Assembly (NCBI GenBank): GCA_001574975.1
Contig: KQ965857.1
Coordinates: forward strand, 62,001-126,000
Direction of reading: 5' to 3'
Length of the DNA stretch: 64,000 nucleotides
Source: Gonapodya prolifera JEL478
Lineage: Eukaryota > Monoblepharomycota > Monoblepharidomycetes > Monoblepharidales > Gonapodyaceae
The translations under genes and the position numbers were made by a program. Position 1 is the stretch's first letter; each line of letters opens with the position of its first letter. Shown in pieces: positions 1 through 12,691 of the stretch. The notes under the pieces were generated by a model. The model saw only the letters and a program-made list of their open reading frames with translations, did no database searches and was not told the origin of the DNA.

Positions 1-2072
1 GTTTATGTTGGATGGCGAAATGCCAACAAGGTCTCCAAGAAGGCCTTTGCAGAGTATGTCGCGCTTGAGAACAATGCAGCGATCGAAAACGGATTCAAAA
101 ACATGGCGGATGTATGGTTAGTGAAAAGTGGAAGTTCCAAATACCTTTTCTTCTGACGACACAATGAAACTTCAAAAGGCGGTCTGTTTACGAGATGCCC
201 ACATCCGAATTCGATGCGTTGTTACTGAATGCCCTGTGAGATGGTCTAGTTCCCTCTTTTCAGAATTGAACTGACGAGTATCGATAGCAACGAAATCTCA
301 CCCCTTTACGACCAGCTTCATTGCTACACCTACGAGAAGCTGAGGGATTTCTACGGCGTAGACATTGTGGGTGACGACGGTCTCATTCCTGGGCATCTCC
401 TCGGCAACATGTGGGCCCAAGACTGGGCTAACATTTATGATATTCTGGCTCCGTACCCCGATGTGGTCTCGCCAACAATCAGTAAGTATGTTCCATCAAT
501 TAATGGCGGTCCTTTACCAATCTTCGTTATCAGCCCCTGAACTCATCAGGAGAAACTTCACCGCAGAGATGATTCATAAACTTGCCGAGAGTTTCTATGT
601 GAGCCTTGGCTTTGGTGAGTAGCTCAATTGAGTTGATTGCCTCTTCCCCTCCGATATATGTTTGTTTTATTGATATTATTATGCCACCTTTTCTCAGATC
701 CCCTTCCATCCAGCTTTTGGAGTCAAAGCATGATCGTGCGACCCGAAGGCCGTGAGGTTGTCTGCCACGCATCCGCATGGGACTTTGGGGACGACGACCT
801 TCGCATTAAAATGTGTACGACAATCACACAGGAGGACGTCGCTACGGTGCATCACGAGCAGGGGGTGGGTATCGCGCCTCGAGGCAACGTGATCTACGTT
901 TTCATCCCCTGAACTATCGCAGCATCTGAACTATGACCACCACTACCGGAACTTACCTTATGCATTCCGCGGAGGTGCTAACGATGGCTTCCACGAAGCT
1001 ATTGGGGACACTGTGGTTCTTTCGTTCCAGGTTCGTATCTAGAAAATACTTGATCTTTCCAGCAGGGTTGGAAACAATTGTTTGCCTCAAAGACACCCGA
1101 GCATTTACGTGATGATCTGGGAATGCTTCCGCCAGCAGAAGGAGGCGGAGAGAGTGATTGTAAGTGATGTAACAGGTGTGACTTATTGCTTCACGGTCGT
1201 GACTCAAAAACCCCAGACAAAGCCCTCATCAACTATCAGCTACACGTAGCCCTGGAGAAAATTGCCGTTTTGCCTTGGACCTTTCTCATGGTGAGGGTTT
1301 TATCGAGGTCGTGCTTATCTGTTTAACCAAGTTGAATACAATGAATGAATAGGACAAATGGCGTTGGGAAACTTTTGAGGGTCTCCCCGAAGAAAAGTGG
1401 AACTTGCGGTGGTGGGAGTTGATCAAGGCGCACCAGGTATGTTTGTTGGTCAGATTCTTAGCTGGGCTAATGTTGATATGGGTTATACCATACCATTCAA
1501 GGGATTGAAACCACCAGCGAGCCTCGATATTACAGCTCCTGACTCGTTTGACCCAGCGTGCAAGTATCATATTAGTGCTGACGGTGAGTGTAGCGCTTAG
1601 AACGTTTGAAGAAGTCTTTGAACACTCTGTGGCATTTTAGTGCCATATATTCGATATTTCCTCGCTGGAATATACCAATGTGAGAGTGTTGGATCTCCTG
1701 TCTCTCTGTCACGATCAACTTAACACATTTCATTCGTATTTAGTTCAGTTTCACCGTGCTTTATGTGCTGCTGCTCATCCAGTCTCGACGCCTCCACTAC
1801 ATGAGTGTTCCATCTATGGTAGCAAAGACGCCGGCCAACTGTTCGGGGCAATGCTTGCACTTGGCAGGTCCGAACCCTGGCAGATAGTGAGTTCATTGGA
1901 CAACGTTACATGTTTCTTCACTCACACTGTGGTACAACAGGCAATGAGCGTCGTCACACAGGGCAAAGAAAACACTTTGAATGGAACCGCTGTCGTCGAT
2001 TATTTTGCACCGCTTCTTGAGTGGCTCAAATCTCAGAACGCGGGCAAACAGTGTTCGTGGAAGAGCGGTTGA
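1..2072 (+). CDS. ACE-like M2 family zinc metallopeptidase (5' end outside window)
   Basis: This is the C-terminal part of a peptidyl-dipeptidase A (angiotensin-converting-enzyme family, MEROPS M2), an enzyme that removes C-terminal dipeptides. Spliced exons at 1-116, 179-235, 264-481, 534-614, 698-864 and 923-1030, with further exons to 2072, read through family landmarks in order. These are [40 protein letters not shown] and then the zinc motif HEQGH. The HEQGH codons are completed only by splicing 864 to 923. They are followed by [13 protein letters not shown], which supplies the third zinc ligand (Glu). The tail has [24 protein letters not shown] and QFQFHRALC, and ends near a conserved [10 protein letters not shown]. 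All active-site residues seen are intact, so it looks functional. The N-terminus and any signal peptide lie upstream of the window. M2 peptidases are typical of animals and some bacteria and are unusual in a fungus. Confidence 0.9.
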
Positions 2073-2941
2073 ATGATATTAGAAGCCATCTTAGCACGAC
2101 GCGGTATTAATGAAGTTGAATGGCATGGCAAAGTGAAAGGTTATCTCAATTGTGAAGCACCCACATTGCAAACGCGAGATTGGGCGAGCCGTCTGAATCG
2201 ATGGAATATCGTAGCTAGACGAAGCAGGTTTCACATGTTTTCAAGATTCTGAAATGTTGATTGAGAAGAAGCGCACCTCTTTTTTTTTCGAGCCCGGCCA
2301 GCGGAGGCACTGACTTCAAGGATTCCCAACACGCACACCAAACGGCGGACACGCAGCAACGCAAACCAGGGTCGAGAGCACGACAGAAGGGCGGGAAGGG
2401 CCAACTGAGGAGAGATTCAGAAATTGATAGGACGGAGGAGGGAAGTTGGAGCAGGGTCCTCGGTGGGAGTGTCCAGGTGAGTGAACGGAAGAATTGGCGT
2501 GGGGGAACGGAGAGGAAAAGAGGAGAGAGGAAGAAGAGCAGGGAGCAAAAGATAAATTGATGAAGACGAGAGTGGGTGGAGATGAAGTGCGTCGATCTGC
2601 GTAAGAGCCGATGCGAAGCCAACATGGAGTCGATAGTGGGCCTTTGGGGATTGAAAGGGAGGAGACGGAGCGGGATAACGAAAGAAAAGCGAAAGGAATT
2701 GGGCAGTGAGGTAGCAAGAGGTAATTTCTGGTGCGAGTGGGCACGATATGGATTCGGAAGTGTTTTGGGTTGGTGCCTTCATCTATGTCTGCCTCTGCTG
2801 CCTGTCTCTCTTCTCTTCTTTCTTCTCAATGACCACTCTGCTCTTCTCTCTCTCCGCCGTCACCCTACTACCATATTCTTTCGACGCACGCTGTATCGTC
2901 GACTTGACCCGTCGCATTCTCTGCGCTGTCCACTTGCAGTT
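2073..2941. other. Intergenic region and promoter of the PHD-finger gene
   Basis: No gene was recognised here. A purine-rich stretch at about 2380-2560 is followed by a strongly pyrimidine-rich, CT-repeat-like tract at about 2790-2940. That tract runs straight up to the ATG at 2942 and looks like a core promoter or 5' leader. Reading frames are open here only because of base composition. Confidence 0.5.
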
Positions 2942-5900
2942 ATGCCTTCCGCCAGACAGAATTCAAACTCCAGCAAGAACGTAAACAACCAAATTTCCCA
3001 ACTTTCTTTCTTGCAAGGCTCAATCAATTCCCACACTTGGCCAATCCACCTTTCAACGCTTAACTCTCTCAACTACGCTTCTCATTTCTTGAAGTCGCCC
3101 ATATCTCAGATGGCCAACTCGACAACTCCTCCTCTCCCCGCAAAGCCTCCTGACCCTGGGGGCTCTTCTTCCTCTCCATCGTCTCCAGACGAAGGCAATA
3201 CATCACCCCCTTCGACACAAGCTGAATCGTCCGAATCTTCACCTCAACCCGTCACAACGCCTTCCGCCACTCTTCCCCCTGCCACTTCCACACCTTTGTC
3301 CTCCTCAAGCGTTCCAACAACGTCATCTACACAATCCTCTGCGCCATCGAACTACCCGTACTTTCATCCTTCCCTGTACCAACATCACGCCTTCTCTATT
3401 CCACCCTATCCAGCCCTTCCTGTTCCTCTTACCCAGGCAGTCCGTCCGGGGTTCATTCCCGCGTCAGCACTGGCAGCGGCATTGGCGCGTCCATACTCTA
3501 GACCGTCTCAAAGCTCCGCGCGAAAGCAGACATCGGGGCGCGGAAGGGGATTAAAAGCTCAGTCTGCGAGGAGAGGGGGCTCGCATGCGGCAGCAGCTTC
3601 CGGAGCTGGCGCCGCAGCTTTCCCTTCCGCTCGGACGGACCGATCCGCCAGAGGTACCTTGTACTCAATCGCAACGTCGTCTCGAGGTTCAAGAGCGTCA
3701 GCGAATGCTGGTGCTCGGGTTTCCGCAGCCGGACGTGAAGGTTTGACCTCTGAGGCTCTGACCGCCCACTCCCGCATCAACGGTGTCTCTATCCGACCCA
3801 ATGGAACAATTGGAGGTCTTTCACCGCTAACCACACCGCCGGATTCCGATGGTGTGGGAAACTCATCGAGCTTCTCCTTCCTCCCTCCTGTTGGGCCATC
3901 ATCCATCCCTCCAGCCCCACCAATGGTGGCCGAATCGCCTCTGTCAACCTCTGCCACCTCCTTCTCTTACCCCCACACATTTCCTCACCACTCCTCCATC
4001 TCTGCACCACCGCGTAACCCCTATGTCCCCCGCAGAACATCTTCTGCACCCCGACGGTCAAAATCCATGTCTGCAGCCGCATCCGCGGCTGTCATTGCTC
4101 GGGCCGCCGGAATGCCGGGTGGGCCGCCGCATGCGGGACGTGGTAGGCCGGCCTGGGCGACGAGGGACCCTCGTCGACTTGCAACCCCTATTGGTCTTGG
4201 AGGATCTGAGCCTCCAGTGTCCTCCGAAACATGGCCGTTCTCCGTGCCAACCGGCGGACATGGCGCCGCGGGAGAGAGAATTGTGCATTCTCCGTCGGCG
4301 CCTCTTCTTTCTTTCACACAGGGTGGACCTGGCGCCCTGACCGGCCTACCTCGAAGACGATCCGCCCGGGGCGTGGCGTCTCCGCACCGAGGCATCCCAG
4401 GTCGTTCCCGGGATTCACGTAGAGGCGCGCTTCGTGATCAAGAATACAGCAGCGATGGGGAGTGGGATGGGGGTTCGAGGTCAAGGAGTTGGAAAGCTCA
4501 ACTGAGGCGGGGGGGAAGACGGAGCGAAAACGGAGGAGAGCTTGGGCGGTCTGGTGGAAGGACAGCGAGGTGGGGCACGGGGAGGCAAAGAGCGTACGCG
4601 GATAGCGAAGGTGATGACGGCGAGAGCGACAGCGAGAGGCGGAGATGGTCAGCGGGAGAAGGGAATGAAGGAAGTGGCGAGGAGGGAGGCAGAGGTGGTG
4701 CGACCGATGAGGAGGTGGACGAGCTGGCAGATTTGTTTACGGACCCAAACACCAACTCTGCAAGCGCTTCTTGGGATCCTTCTCATTCGACCCGCCTCGC
4801 GTCTCACTCACGCCGCCTCTCCCGTTCGTCTGGACCCAGGAGGCCATCCACAACACCGACCTCTCCCCACCAAAGTGCTCCACTTTCTTCTTCGCGCGCT
4901 GCGCGCCTGGCTGCTCGAAGGCGTGTGTCGTCCCTCCGACCGTCCCGCTCACCCACGCCGGAATCCGTGAGCGAGAGCGACAGATCTTCCACTCCAGACC
5001 CAGCGGAAGATCCCGTGAGGAGAGCACGGAGGAGAGCGTTGGCGGCACAAGGAGGAAGCGAGGCCTTTGGGAAGGTTGCGGACGATGAGTGGGAAAAGAG
5101 AGCAAACCAGGGCGGTGTGCATCAGGAAGTGTGCGAGGTGCTAGGAGGAGTCAGGACCGGGGGTTGCGGGGTACGAGGTGCGTCTGTCAAACTCATGGGG
5201 GTAGGGCAAGTTTGGTTGCTCGCGAAAAGGCCATCCCGATTTCAGTGGCGAATTTGGAACTATCAAGTTTGTGAGGGATGGCTGGAGACTTGCTAAAGGC
5301 TCGACAAGATGTGCTATTGTTCTTGTTGAAGTTGTGCTTACCTGCCCTCCCGTTCCTCCCTTGCGCTCTTGCAAAATCCTATTCCAATAAGCCTCCAAAC
5401 GCCTCCTTACTCCTCACCGGCGCGCTGTGCTCGCTTCCCTCTCCGACGCCACCCTTCCATCCCAGGAGTATTCGCCTCATCCGCCGTTACTCGCCCCCGT
5501 CCCCGTGCCTGCAGGAGTACCTGCCCTCTTAACTGCCCTTATGAGACCGGGGTCGGCGCCAGGGAGAATTGAAGGAAGTGGATGGTTTGAGGGTCTGGGT
5601 GCCAACCAGGGATTGTCCGTTGGGACGGGGAGGTTGGCTTGTAGTGGCGTGGCATACGTGTCGGACGGGGAAAGGCGTCAGGCGGACATGGAATCGAAAC
5701 GCCCCAGGCCAAGCTCAGCGGGCCCCGAGGTTATGCGGGAGCCTCGGATGGATGAGCTGGACCCGGCGACCGCAGCGGCGTGGGCGGCCCTGTGTGAAGG
5801 CTTAGGATGGAGCGCCAGTGTGATGCCAATTGAAGCAGCCATGGAAAGGGAGGAGAGGCGCAATGACGATTTTGACGACGACGATGGGATGGACATTGAG

Positions 5901-8900
5901 TGGGGCTCCGTAATGACGGAAGATGACAGCACGCCCGTGCCTGATACCCCACCAGTTCTCTCGTCTCCTGCATTCGCTCCGAAATCCACCTCGCCGCCCT
6001 TACCGCCTTCGTACGGTACCTTTTGTTCTCTTCCCGTTGCTCTTCCTCATGATGCGTATCTCCTCCCGGAGTCATATCCACCGGCTGGCGGGCCAGATCC
6101 TACTTTGAGGGTCCTTTCGAGGGAAGTTCCCGAGATAGCGGGGACAGTGGCCCTTTGGGAGGATGTTGAAGAAGAATTAGATGTTGGGGGTATTACGCAC
6201 GTGGACGCTTTCGGGGACAAGATGTGGGGTGGATTGCGGAGGAGTCGGGACGGAGGGTGGGAGGAGCCAGTGAAAGCGAGGGAGAGCAGAGTGGGAGATG
6301 ATGATGTGAAGGCTGCTGGTGGTTCGGCAACTGCAGTCAAAGAAGTGGCCTTGGAGGATGTTGTGGATGAAGGAATGACCGCACCTGCAGCAGATGAGGA
6401 GGATAAGAGTGGTGGAAGTTCTGCCATCTGCACGAAAGTAACGGTGCCCTCGGAACAGCCTTTGGACACAACCAATAATCATGTCATGGAAGTGGCAGAA
6501 GCAGAACTCGACGATGAGGTCTCGTTGGCTGTGGCCGCAGTGGTGAGAGCAAGCGAGCAGGAAGTGGAGGTGGCCTTTGATGCAGCACTAAAGGCAGGGC
6601 TTATTTCAGAGCTCGTTAACGGGGATGATAGTGCTGGTGTGGAGGTTCCACTCCCATTGCCAATACACGCGAGCTATTCGGAGATTGCACCAATGTATCA
6701 TCGACCGCCTGTTGACTCATCGGTACCACTGGGGTGGGACCAAAGATCTGAGTGGGATCGGGACGAATGGGAGAGAGGCGAGCACCCATGGCATTTCGAT
6801 GACGAGGCTGAGGCCGACGGAGCGGGTGAAGTTGAGAAGAGGAGCTCCAGGGTGAGCGAGGATAATACTGGTAAAAGGGTAGTGGAAGATGCCGATGCGT
6901 TACGGCTGTATGAGCTGGAGTTTGACAAGAGCAAGAGGCAATTGGACGGGATGGTCAAGGTTGCGGAAGGACTCAGTGCAAAGGTGTGTGGGATGTAGCT
7001 CCGAACATGTTTTGGGAATGGACTGATGATGATGCTCCTTTAGATGCGCAGAACGCTCGAAAGTCTAGATGACAAGATCAAGAAGGCTGATCAGGTCATG
7101 TACGAGCAATTGGCACGAGAGGACGAGCGATGGGGGCAGAAGGCAAGAAATAAGCAGAGGAACACGGATCGGTCCGGTGGATGTTTGTGTGGGATGACAC
7201 CCAAGGATGCCAAACCGAACAAGTTGCCGAAGTCCATGGTAGAGTGCCAAAACATCGAGGTGAGGAGTGTACTCAAACTCGTTTTGCTGTTGAATCTAAA
7301 ACTACAGCTTATTTTAGTGTGCGTTTGGCCCGTTCCATCTCGCTTGTGTCGGACTTGGGCAAGCACCTCGTGGGCGGTGGTTCTGTACCGCGTGTCTCCT
7401 CCTTGGGCACGGTCAGCTCGGGAACGGTGTGACGGGACTTTTGCAATTTGATCCGCATGCTCTGGAAATCGACGACGTGCCTCGTCGGCCTGTATCATCG
7501 CTCCCTCCGCCTCCAAAGTACCTTCCTAGTGCGACGAAAGCTTTTACAGCACTTCGGACACCGAAGCCGCCCAAACCTAGCACGCCCCGAAAAGCCGCGA
7601 CCGTTTCTGTGTTGGGAGACTCACCTGAACCCGAGAAAGCAGCCATTGTGACGGTGCCGGCCGTTGCGAGCGCGAGAGAGCTTCGGCGAATGAGAAGGCA
7701 GACTACAGATGGAACAGAATCTGTTCCATCGCAGAGATCATTCCCAACTATGAGTGTGAGCAGTGGACATGGTATGACGGCCCTGCGTCCGCGAAGGAAA
7801 TCTACAGCCAGGGCTCAAGTGCCAAGCTTAGAGCGAGCTCCCGGTCGCCAGCTGCCTGCGCGTCGTGCGGCAATGACAGGGTCTGCTTCACTGCGAGTCG
7901 CAGAGGAAGTTTCTGTGCAGGATACCGAGACATCACATCCATCACCGGGGAGAAGGCCCAAGAAGCTCACTATACGGATCAACACTGCACTATTGGCTCG
8001 ACCGGCGGGAGCACCCGGGGTGGAGAGTTGCGAGGGCGGAGAAGACCATCCTGTTATCGATGCTGGAGAACTTCAGGCGGTGGCTGGGGGTGGTGTAGTA
8101 ATGTCACCGTCGACGATGGAAAGTGCATCAGATATTGTTTTGTCTGAAGTTGCTCGATTTTTGGAAGGGGACGCAATCAAGGAGAATGGGGATGTGGATA
8201 TGTCCGACGCAACCCCAGTCATTCATATGACCCTGGACGAAGACGGGCAATCTCCTCCGAGCACTCTTCATGACAATACCACGTACTCAACCGCCGCGCC
8301 ATCAGATGCACCTTCTCCAAAAACGCTGGCCTTAGGGGACTCTTCGGATGGTACTACAGCTCTTGCTATTTCAACGTCGACTAGAAGACCCTCTAATGTG
8401 CAGTTACCTGTAGCAGATAACGATACTGGTGGGGATCAATTACGGAAGTGGAGCTCGGAGACAAGTGGGAGCATCCGTGTGGAGCTAGAGCCATGGTCAA
8501 ACGGGACCAAACCGTTGAAGATCACATTCAAATCGCTGTCCCATCCACACTCTCAAGGACTTCAATCTACGCAGCAGCTAGACATGGTTAATGGAGCCTC
8601 ACCTATTCCCAGTCCAATGGGTGGTAAAACAGGCATCATCATCACTTCTACCGCCCCAAAACGGACATCTCCAAGTTCATGGTCATCACGTGGTCGCGGA
8701 ACGAAATCGAATGGTCTGACTAGGGCAAACTTCGCCGCTAAAACTACGTTTGCGCGACAGGATGTTGCTGCTGGGCGGGGTCGTCGGATTCTCAATCGCT
8801 CTGTAATTGCTGCTCCCCCCTCGGTCCTCCCCGGTTCAAGGCTACGAAGCCGTATGACTGTAGCAGGGGCAAAGACCTCAGTGGGCGGGGTCTACAGCAA

Positions 8901-10284
8901 GTCACATTCGGGTAGAGCCATGAGAGCTCAAACTGCAGTCAACCTATCTCCGAAGGTAGAAGGGCTGGATAGCGCCCCGCCAGTGCGGAAGAACGATGAG
9001 GAGCATGAAGATTTTAATGGCGAGAGCGATCAAGCGAACGGGGAAAGGAAACCTCTTGCGACCTCCTTTCGGGGCAGAGGGCGAGGGCGAGGGCGAGGTC
9101 GCGGACGCGGACGCGGACGCGGGAAGTTGTCAGAACCTGTAGTCGTAATCGATGGGCGAGGCGGATTACGAGGAGGAAGGCCCCTTCGCAGTGGCAGCCG
9201 CAGATCCGTTATCACGAACCCTCTGCGCGATGGTACACCTTCAGATGCCGATTCCACCTCATACTCGGAAGAAGATTATAATGAGGACCAGGATGATGGA
9301 TCATCTGTCAGCGCCGAATCTTCTTCGGAAACGGAGGCTGAGGAAGATGCGCCAAAGAGTGCTAACGACAAGCAAATCACGGAATCAACGAGGATGGGAA
9401 TGCGGCTTCGTAATGCTCCTCCGGTCCGGTATAATCTGAAGCAAAGAAGAGGAGCTTCAATGGCCTTCCGTACAGGGTCCAAAATTCCTATTGCCCGCCC
9501 TCGCAAAGTGAATATTCCTCCCGTTGTCCAGAGAACGACACGCCATTACCTCCAAAAGACTGATGCAGTTAGGTTCAAGAAGAATGTTGGGGATACAGCA
9601 GAGTCGAGCGAGGACGAAGTGGTCGCAGAAGAGGAGCAAAGCGTTCCCACTAGTCCCCGCAGCGTTCCCGTCCGCAATGGCACTGCGGATGATCATCTTG
9701 ATGTGCAGCTGAAGAAGAACGCACAACCGCCGAAAAGACGGCTTCGAGATTCTTCCCTCGAAGTTTCAATCACCACCTCGAAAAGACGCTTGACAGCAGT
9801 GAAAGAGGTGGTATATCCTTCAAGCAAATCTGATGATGCTCCCCAAGACTCCCTCCACCAAGGAAGGACACTCCGCCGTAAGAGAGATAGGGAGGAGGAT
9901 GCTTTAGTGGATGGAAAGGAAGAACGAAAGCGTCCGCGGAGAAACTTAACGAGGACAACTAAAGAGTCAGAACTCGATGGACACGCGGGGGAGCATGATG
10001 TGGTTTCCAAGGCATTCGATGTTATTGGACACAAACCTTCTCTTCGGTCGACACGGGGAGCTCGTCAGAGTATGGGACGATCCTCTAAGTCTCTGGTTGG
10101 ACCACGACCACCTTCCTCTAATGGCAGTGGGGGCAAATGGTCGGATTTGACATCAGGAGACGAATCGGAAAAAGAGACTTTCGAGCGGGTTGCTCCTCCC
10201 TCAAATGGGTACCGCAACTTGAAGAGAGCCTATCGCAAGTTGGACGGCGATCTCGACGCGGAAGTTGAAGCGGCGGTCGTTTGA
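2942..10284 (+). CDS. Very large disordered protein with an ING-type PHD finger
   Basis: This is probably a chromatin reader. It is a Ser/Pro/Arg-rich, mostly disordered protein of roughly 2,300 residues if it is one gene. The only folded domain recognised is a PHD finger split by an intron (7260-7317). CLCG and MVEC in the upstream exon join CAFGPFHLACVGL and GRWFCTAC downstream, giving the Cys4-His-Cys3 pattern in the form seen in ING proteins, which bind histone H3K4me3. A helical segment just before it (EFDKSKRQLD to EDERWGQKARNK) is coiled-coil-like and could stand in for the ING N-terminal domain, but I could not match it. The long last exon holds basic, acidic and RG-repeat tracts (9075-9125). 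Introns are at 6981-7043 (clear) and about 5270-5392 (proposed, frame-restoring). If the latter is wrong, 2942-5296 is a separate gene. The ATG at 2942 follows a CT-rich leader. Confidence 0.65.
9063..9125 (+). repeat. RG-dipeptide coding repeat
   Basis: A tandem hexamer repeat of the type ggncga/cggacg encodes about ten Arg-Gly dipeptides within the PHD-finger protein. RG repeats commonly bind RNA or are arginine-methylated; that role is inferred here. Confidence 0.85.
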
Positions 10285-10709
10285 AACACGAATTGTAACA
10301 TAGTAATATCCACCACTATAGAAATGATTGTAATCGCCTGTTGATATATCCATAAATGCAGGTTTCTGTTGGTTATCTTTTATCATTTCCGTTTACTCAC
10401 GTTCGTTCCTTACATATGTATGTCGTTCCTCATAATATTTAAGGACGGAACCGCACCACACACTTCGACCTCTGAATAATCTGGCTCCCATGCTACCCTC
10501 AGACGCCCAGCCTACTCCGGTGGGTGAACTCACAGTTCATTCACTTCATTCATCAATTACATCGATAGCCCCACCACACGGGTTGTTCGCCAAATGTGGA
10601 ACCTGGTGCTTGGGCGGGGATCTCCATAGTTTCATCAAACTTGTCTGTCCATGTCCTTGCGTGAAATTGCATAATATGTTCTTCACAAAACATGGTCACT
10701 CCCAAAATG
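10285..10709. other. Convergent intergenic region
   Basis: This lies between the stop of the PHD-finger gene on the plus strand and the stop of ATP23 on the minus strand. It is AT-richer than its neighbours and presumably holds both 3' ends and poly(A) signals. No gene was recognised. Confidence 0.5.
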
Positions 10710-11765
10710 CTACGGGTAAATTTCGTCGAATGGAGCAGTATCTTGAAAGCATGTGTCAAATACTTCCTCCACAACCCGTTCTGCAAGACCAGGTCGTGTA
10801 CAAAAGGGATTCTGCCGTACAGACAGTATCGCCCGGCGTTTCACACATGCCTGAAGCCGCGGTCATCAAGGATTGTGAGTACAGGCCAAGAATGACGAAG
10901 ACCCCACCTGATGTCCCTTTGTAATTCCAAAGTTACCCCTTCGAAACTCGCGAAGAGCTCCACATTCAGTGGAGAGTGAACTCGCACGGATCTCCGAGCA
11001 CGCATACTGGCGACAGCTGGTCCAGTCCACACGTGTAGTACAGTGGTCATAGGCGTGAATTAATTCATGCGCAAGCGTTTCCTGTGTTACAAAGGCTTAG
11101 GTGGAGCGATAATTCGCCGACGCCTATATTGTCTCACCTCCACGTGTTTCTTGTCATACAGTGAATTTTGACAGAGCACAACGCCAACTTCCGGAGAGAA
11201 GCCCCCAGCTCTCGACTTATCACAAGGAGCGCACTTAAAATGGAGCTTTGGATCGAAAGGGCAACCAGACTTCTTCAGATTCTGAATGAGAAAATGCAGC
11301 AGAGGGCCTGGCAAACATGACAGGGAAACAACCATCTGGCACTGGATTTACTGATTGAAGGGACGCGCGCTCACTGTCTTTGACAACAATGTTAGTCCAC
11401 TTCTCGCATCTCTCTCTCTGCGCCTGGTCTCCCAAATCATTGACTCCAGCCGATACTTCATCGCCCACCGTCTCGGTTAGCCCAGCTTTGCGTCCGGACA
11501 GGCCTTCATTCTCAGGATCGTTGATGGATTGTGGGGGAGGCTTCATCAAAGATGCAACAAGTCCTGCCTGCGACTTTGATGTAGGTGGTTCTGACGCTTT
11601 TGCCGGTCCGTAGAGGAAAAAAGACATGGAATTCCTCCATCTGAGGAACGAGGGAGAGGTCTGGTGCTGTTGGTACGCAATAAACTGCTTTGATTGTGGG
11701 AGGATCGCAGTTTGTTCCAACGTCGCAGCAGTAGTCGGAGGAGCGGAGGACGGATTCGGGGGCAT
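10710..11765 (-). CDS. ATP23: Mitochondrial inner-membrane protease Atp23
   Basis: Atp23 is a zinc metalloprotease of the mitochondrial intermembrane space. In yeast it processes ATP synthase subunit 6 and helps assemble the Fo sector. Four exons can be followed. The first runs from the ATG at 11765 and has a Pro/Ser/Thr-rich N-terminus ending in CEKWTNIVVKDS. The second has LIQNLKKSGCPFDP and then the family signature CDKSRAGGFSPEVGVVLCQN. The third carries the catalytic motif HELIHAYDH followed by YACSEIRASSLS. The last has CVKRRAILSV and VFDTCFQDTAPFDEIYP at the C-terminus. The conserved cysteines and the HExxH residues are all present. Length (about 250-270 residues) and order fit the family, and the joins keep frame at GT-AG borders. 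Confidence 0.93.
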
Positions 11766-12691
11766 CTACAATTTTTCGAAGTCCCGCGAGCGGATGCAGT
11801 TGCAGAGTCAGGAGCGTGTTGTGTTGCAGTGTGGTTTCAGGAAGTCTGATAGCCGAACACAAACCGCCGGCCAGCTGCCTGCAGATTCTAAAACCCAATA
11901 TTAAACCCAGTTAACATTAATCTGGTAGCATTACGGCCCCGCGGAGCAATGATCTCATAGTTATAGCATACACCTTCCGGTTAAATGGTCACACTTCTCG
12001 CCCCGACGCAAGTGCAACCTCGAATTGAGGGTTGAAGTTTGATGAGGGCAATATGGACTGTACCAATAGGTGGGATGAAGATATAGGTCCGGGTAATTTC
12101 AGAACCCACGACTTCAGTTGCTTGGATGAAATGTGTGTTATTTTCGTTGACGACGCACTTTGATGGCGTAGAGGATGTGTAGGAAGAGTTTGACCCGAGC
12201 TACGTCATATCGGATACGGCGAGCGGTGGCTCCAACGACAGTGAATCAGAAGCAGATGAGGAGAACGAGGGGGAATTCGATGCTCTTTGAGGACTTGGTC
12301 TGCGGAAGACTCGACGTGCTATCAAGGACTTTGGCATCCGACGAGCATAGGGAAAGCTGCCCGCTATTTCAGCTCTCGACAGCCAGACCAGGGGACTCAA
12401 AGCAGAATCTCTCCGATCCCACAAGGAAAACGGAAGCTCTGGAGAAGGGTGCTGAAACGAGCACTTGGATTGCGACGTCCTTTGTGCAGTCGCAGACCAC
12501 AGGTGAGATTTCGTTATGTTAAACTCGCAAAACGCTTTGAACTCAGTGATCGTTCTGGATTCACTGAAATCAGATGCCACAAGACAGTTCCGGGTGTCAC
12601 GACGTGGTGACACGAACGAATGATATTCACCTCCAGTACTTCAGAATGCAGCGGAGTAGACATGAATGGCATAGAATAAACTTATAGGACT
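11766..12691. other. Gene-poor stretch upstream of ATP23
   Basis: No intact gene was recognised. The ATP23 promoter must lie just above 11765. The only protein-like stretch is on the plus strand at about 12178-12350. It reads EEFDPSYVISDTASGG followed by an acidic run and a basic RKTRRAIKDFGIRRA-like segment, but in-frame stops interrupt it. It may be gene debris or exons I cannot assemble. Confidence 0.4.

Noticed and set aside
2576-2941. In-frame extension of the PHD-finger protein upstream of 2942
   Set aside because: It starts with GTG and runs through purine/pyrimidine-biased leader sequence. The ATG at 2942 after the CT-rich tract is a better start.
12200-12613. 137-codon minus-strand ORF
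   Set aside because: It has no coding bias or motif. The opposite strand shows the more protein-like fragment.
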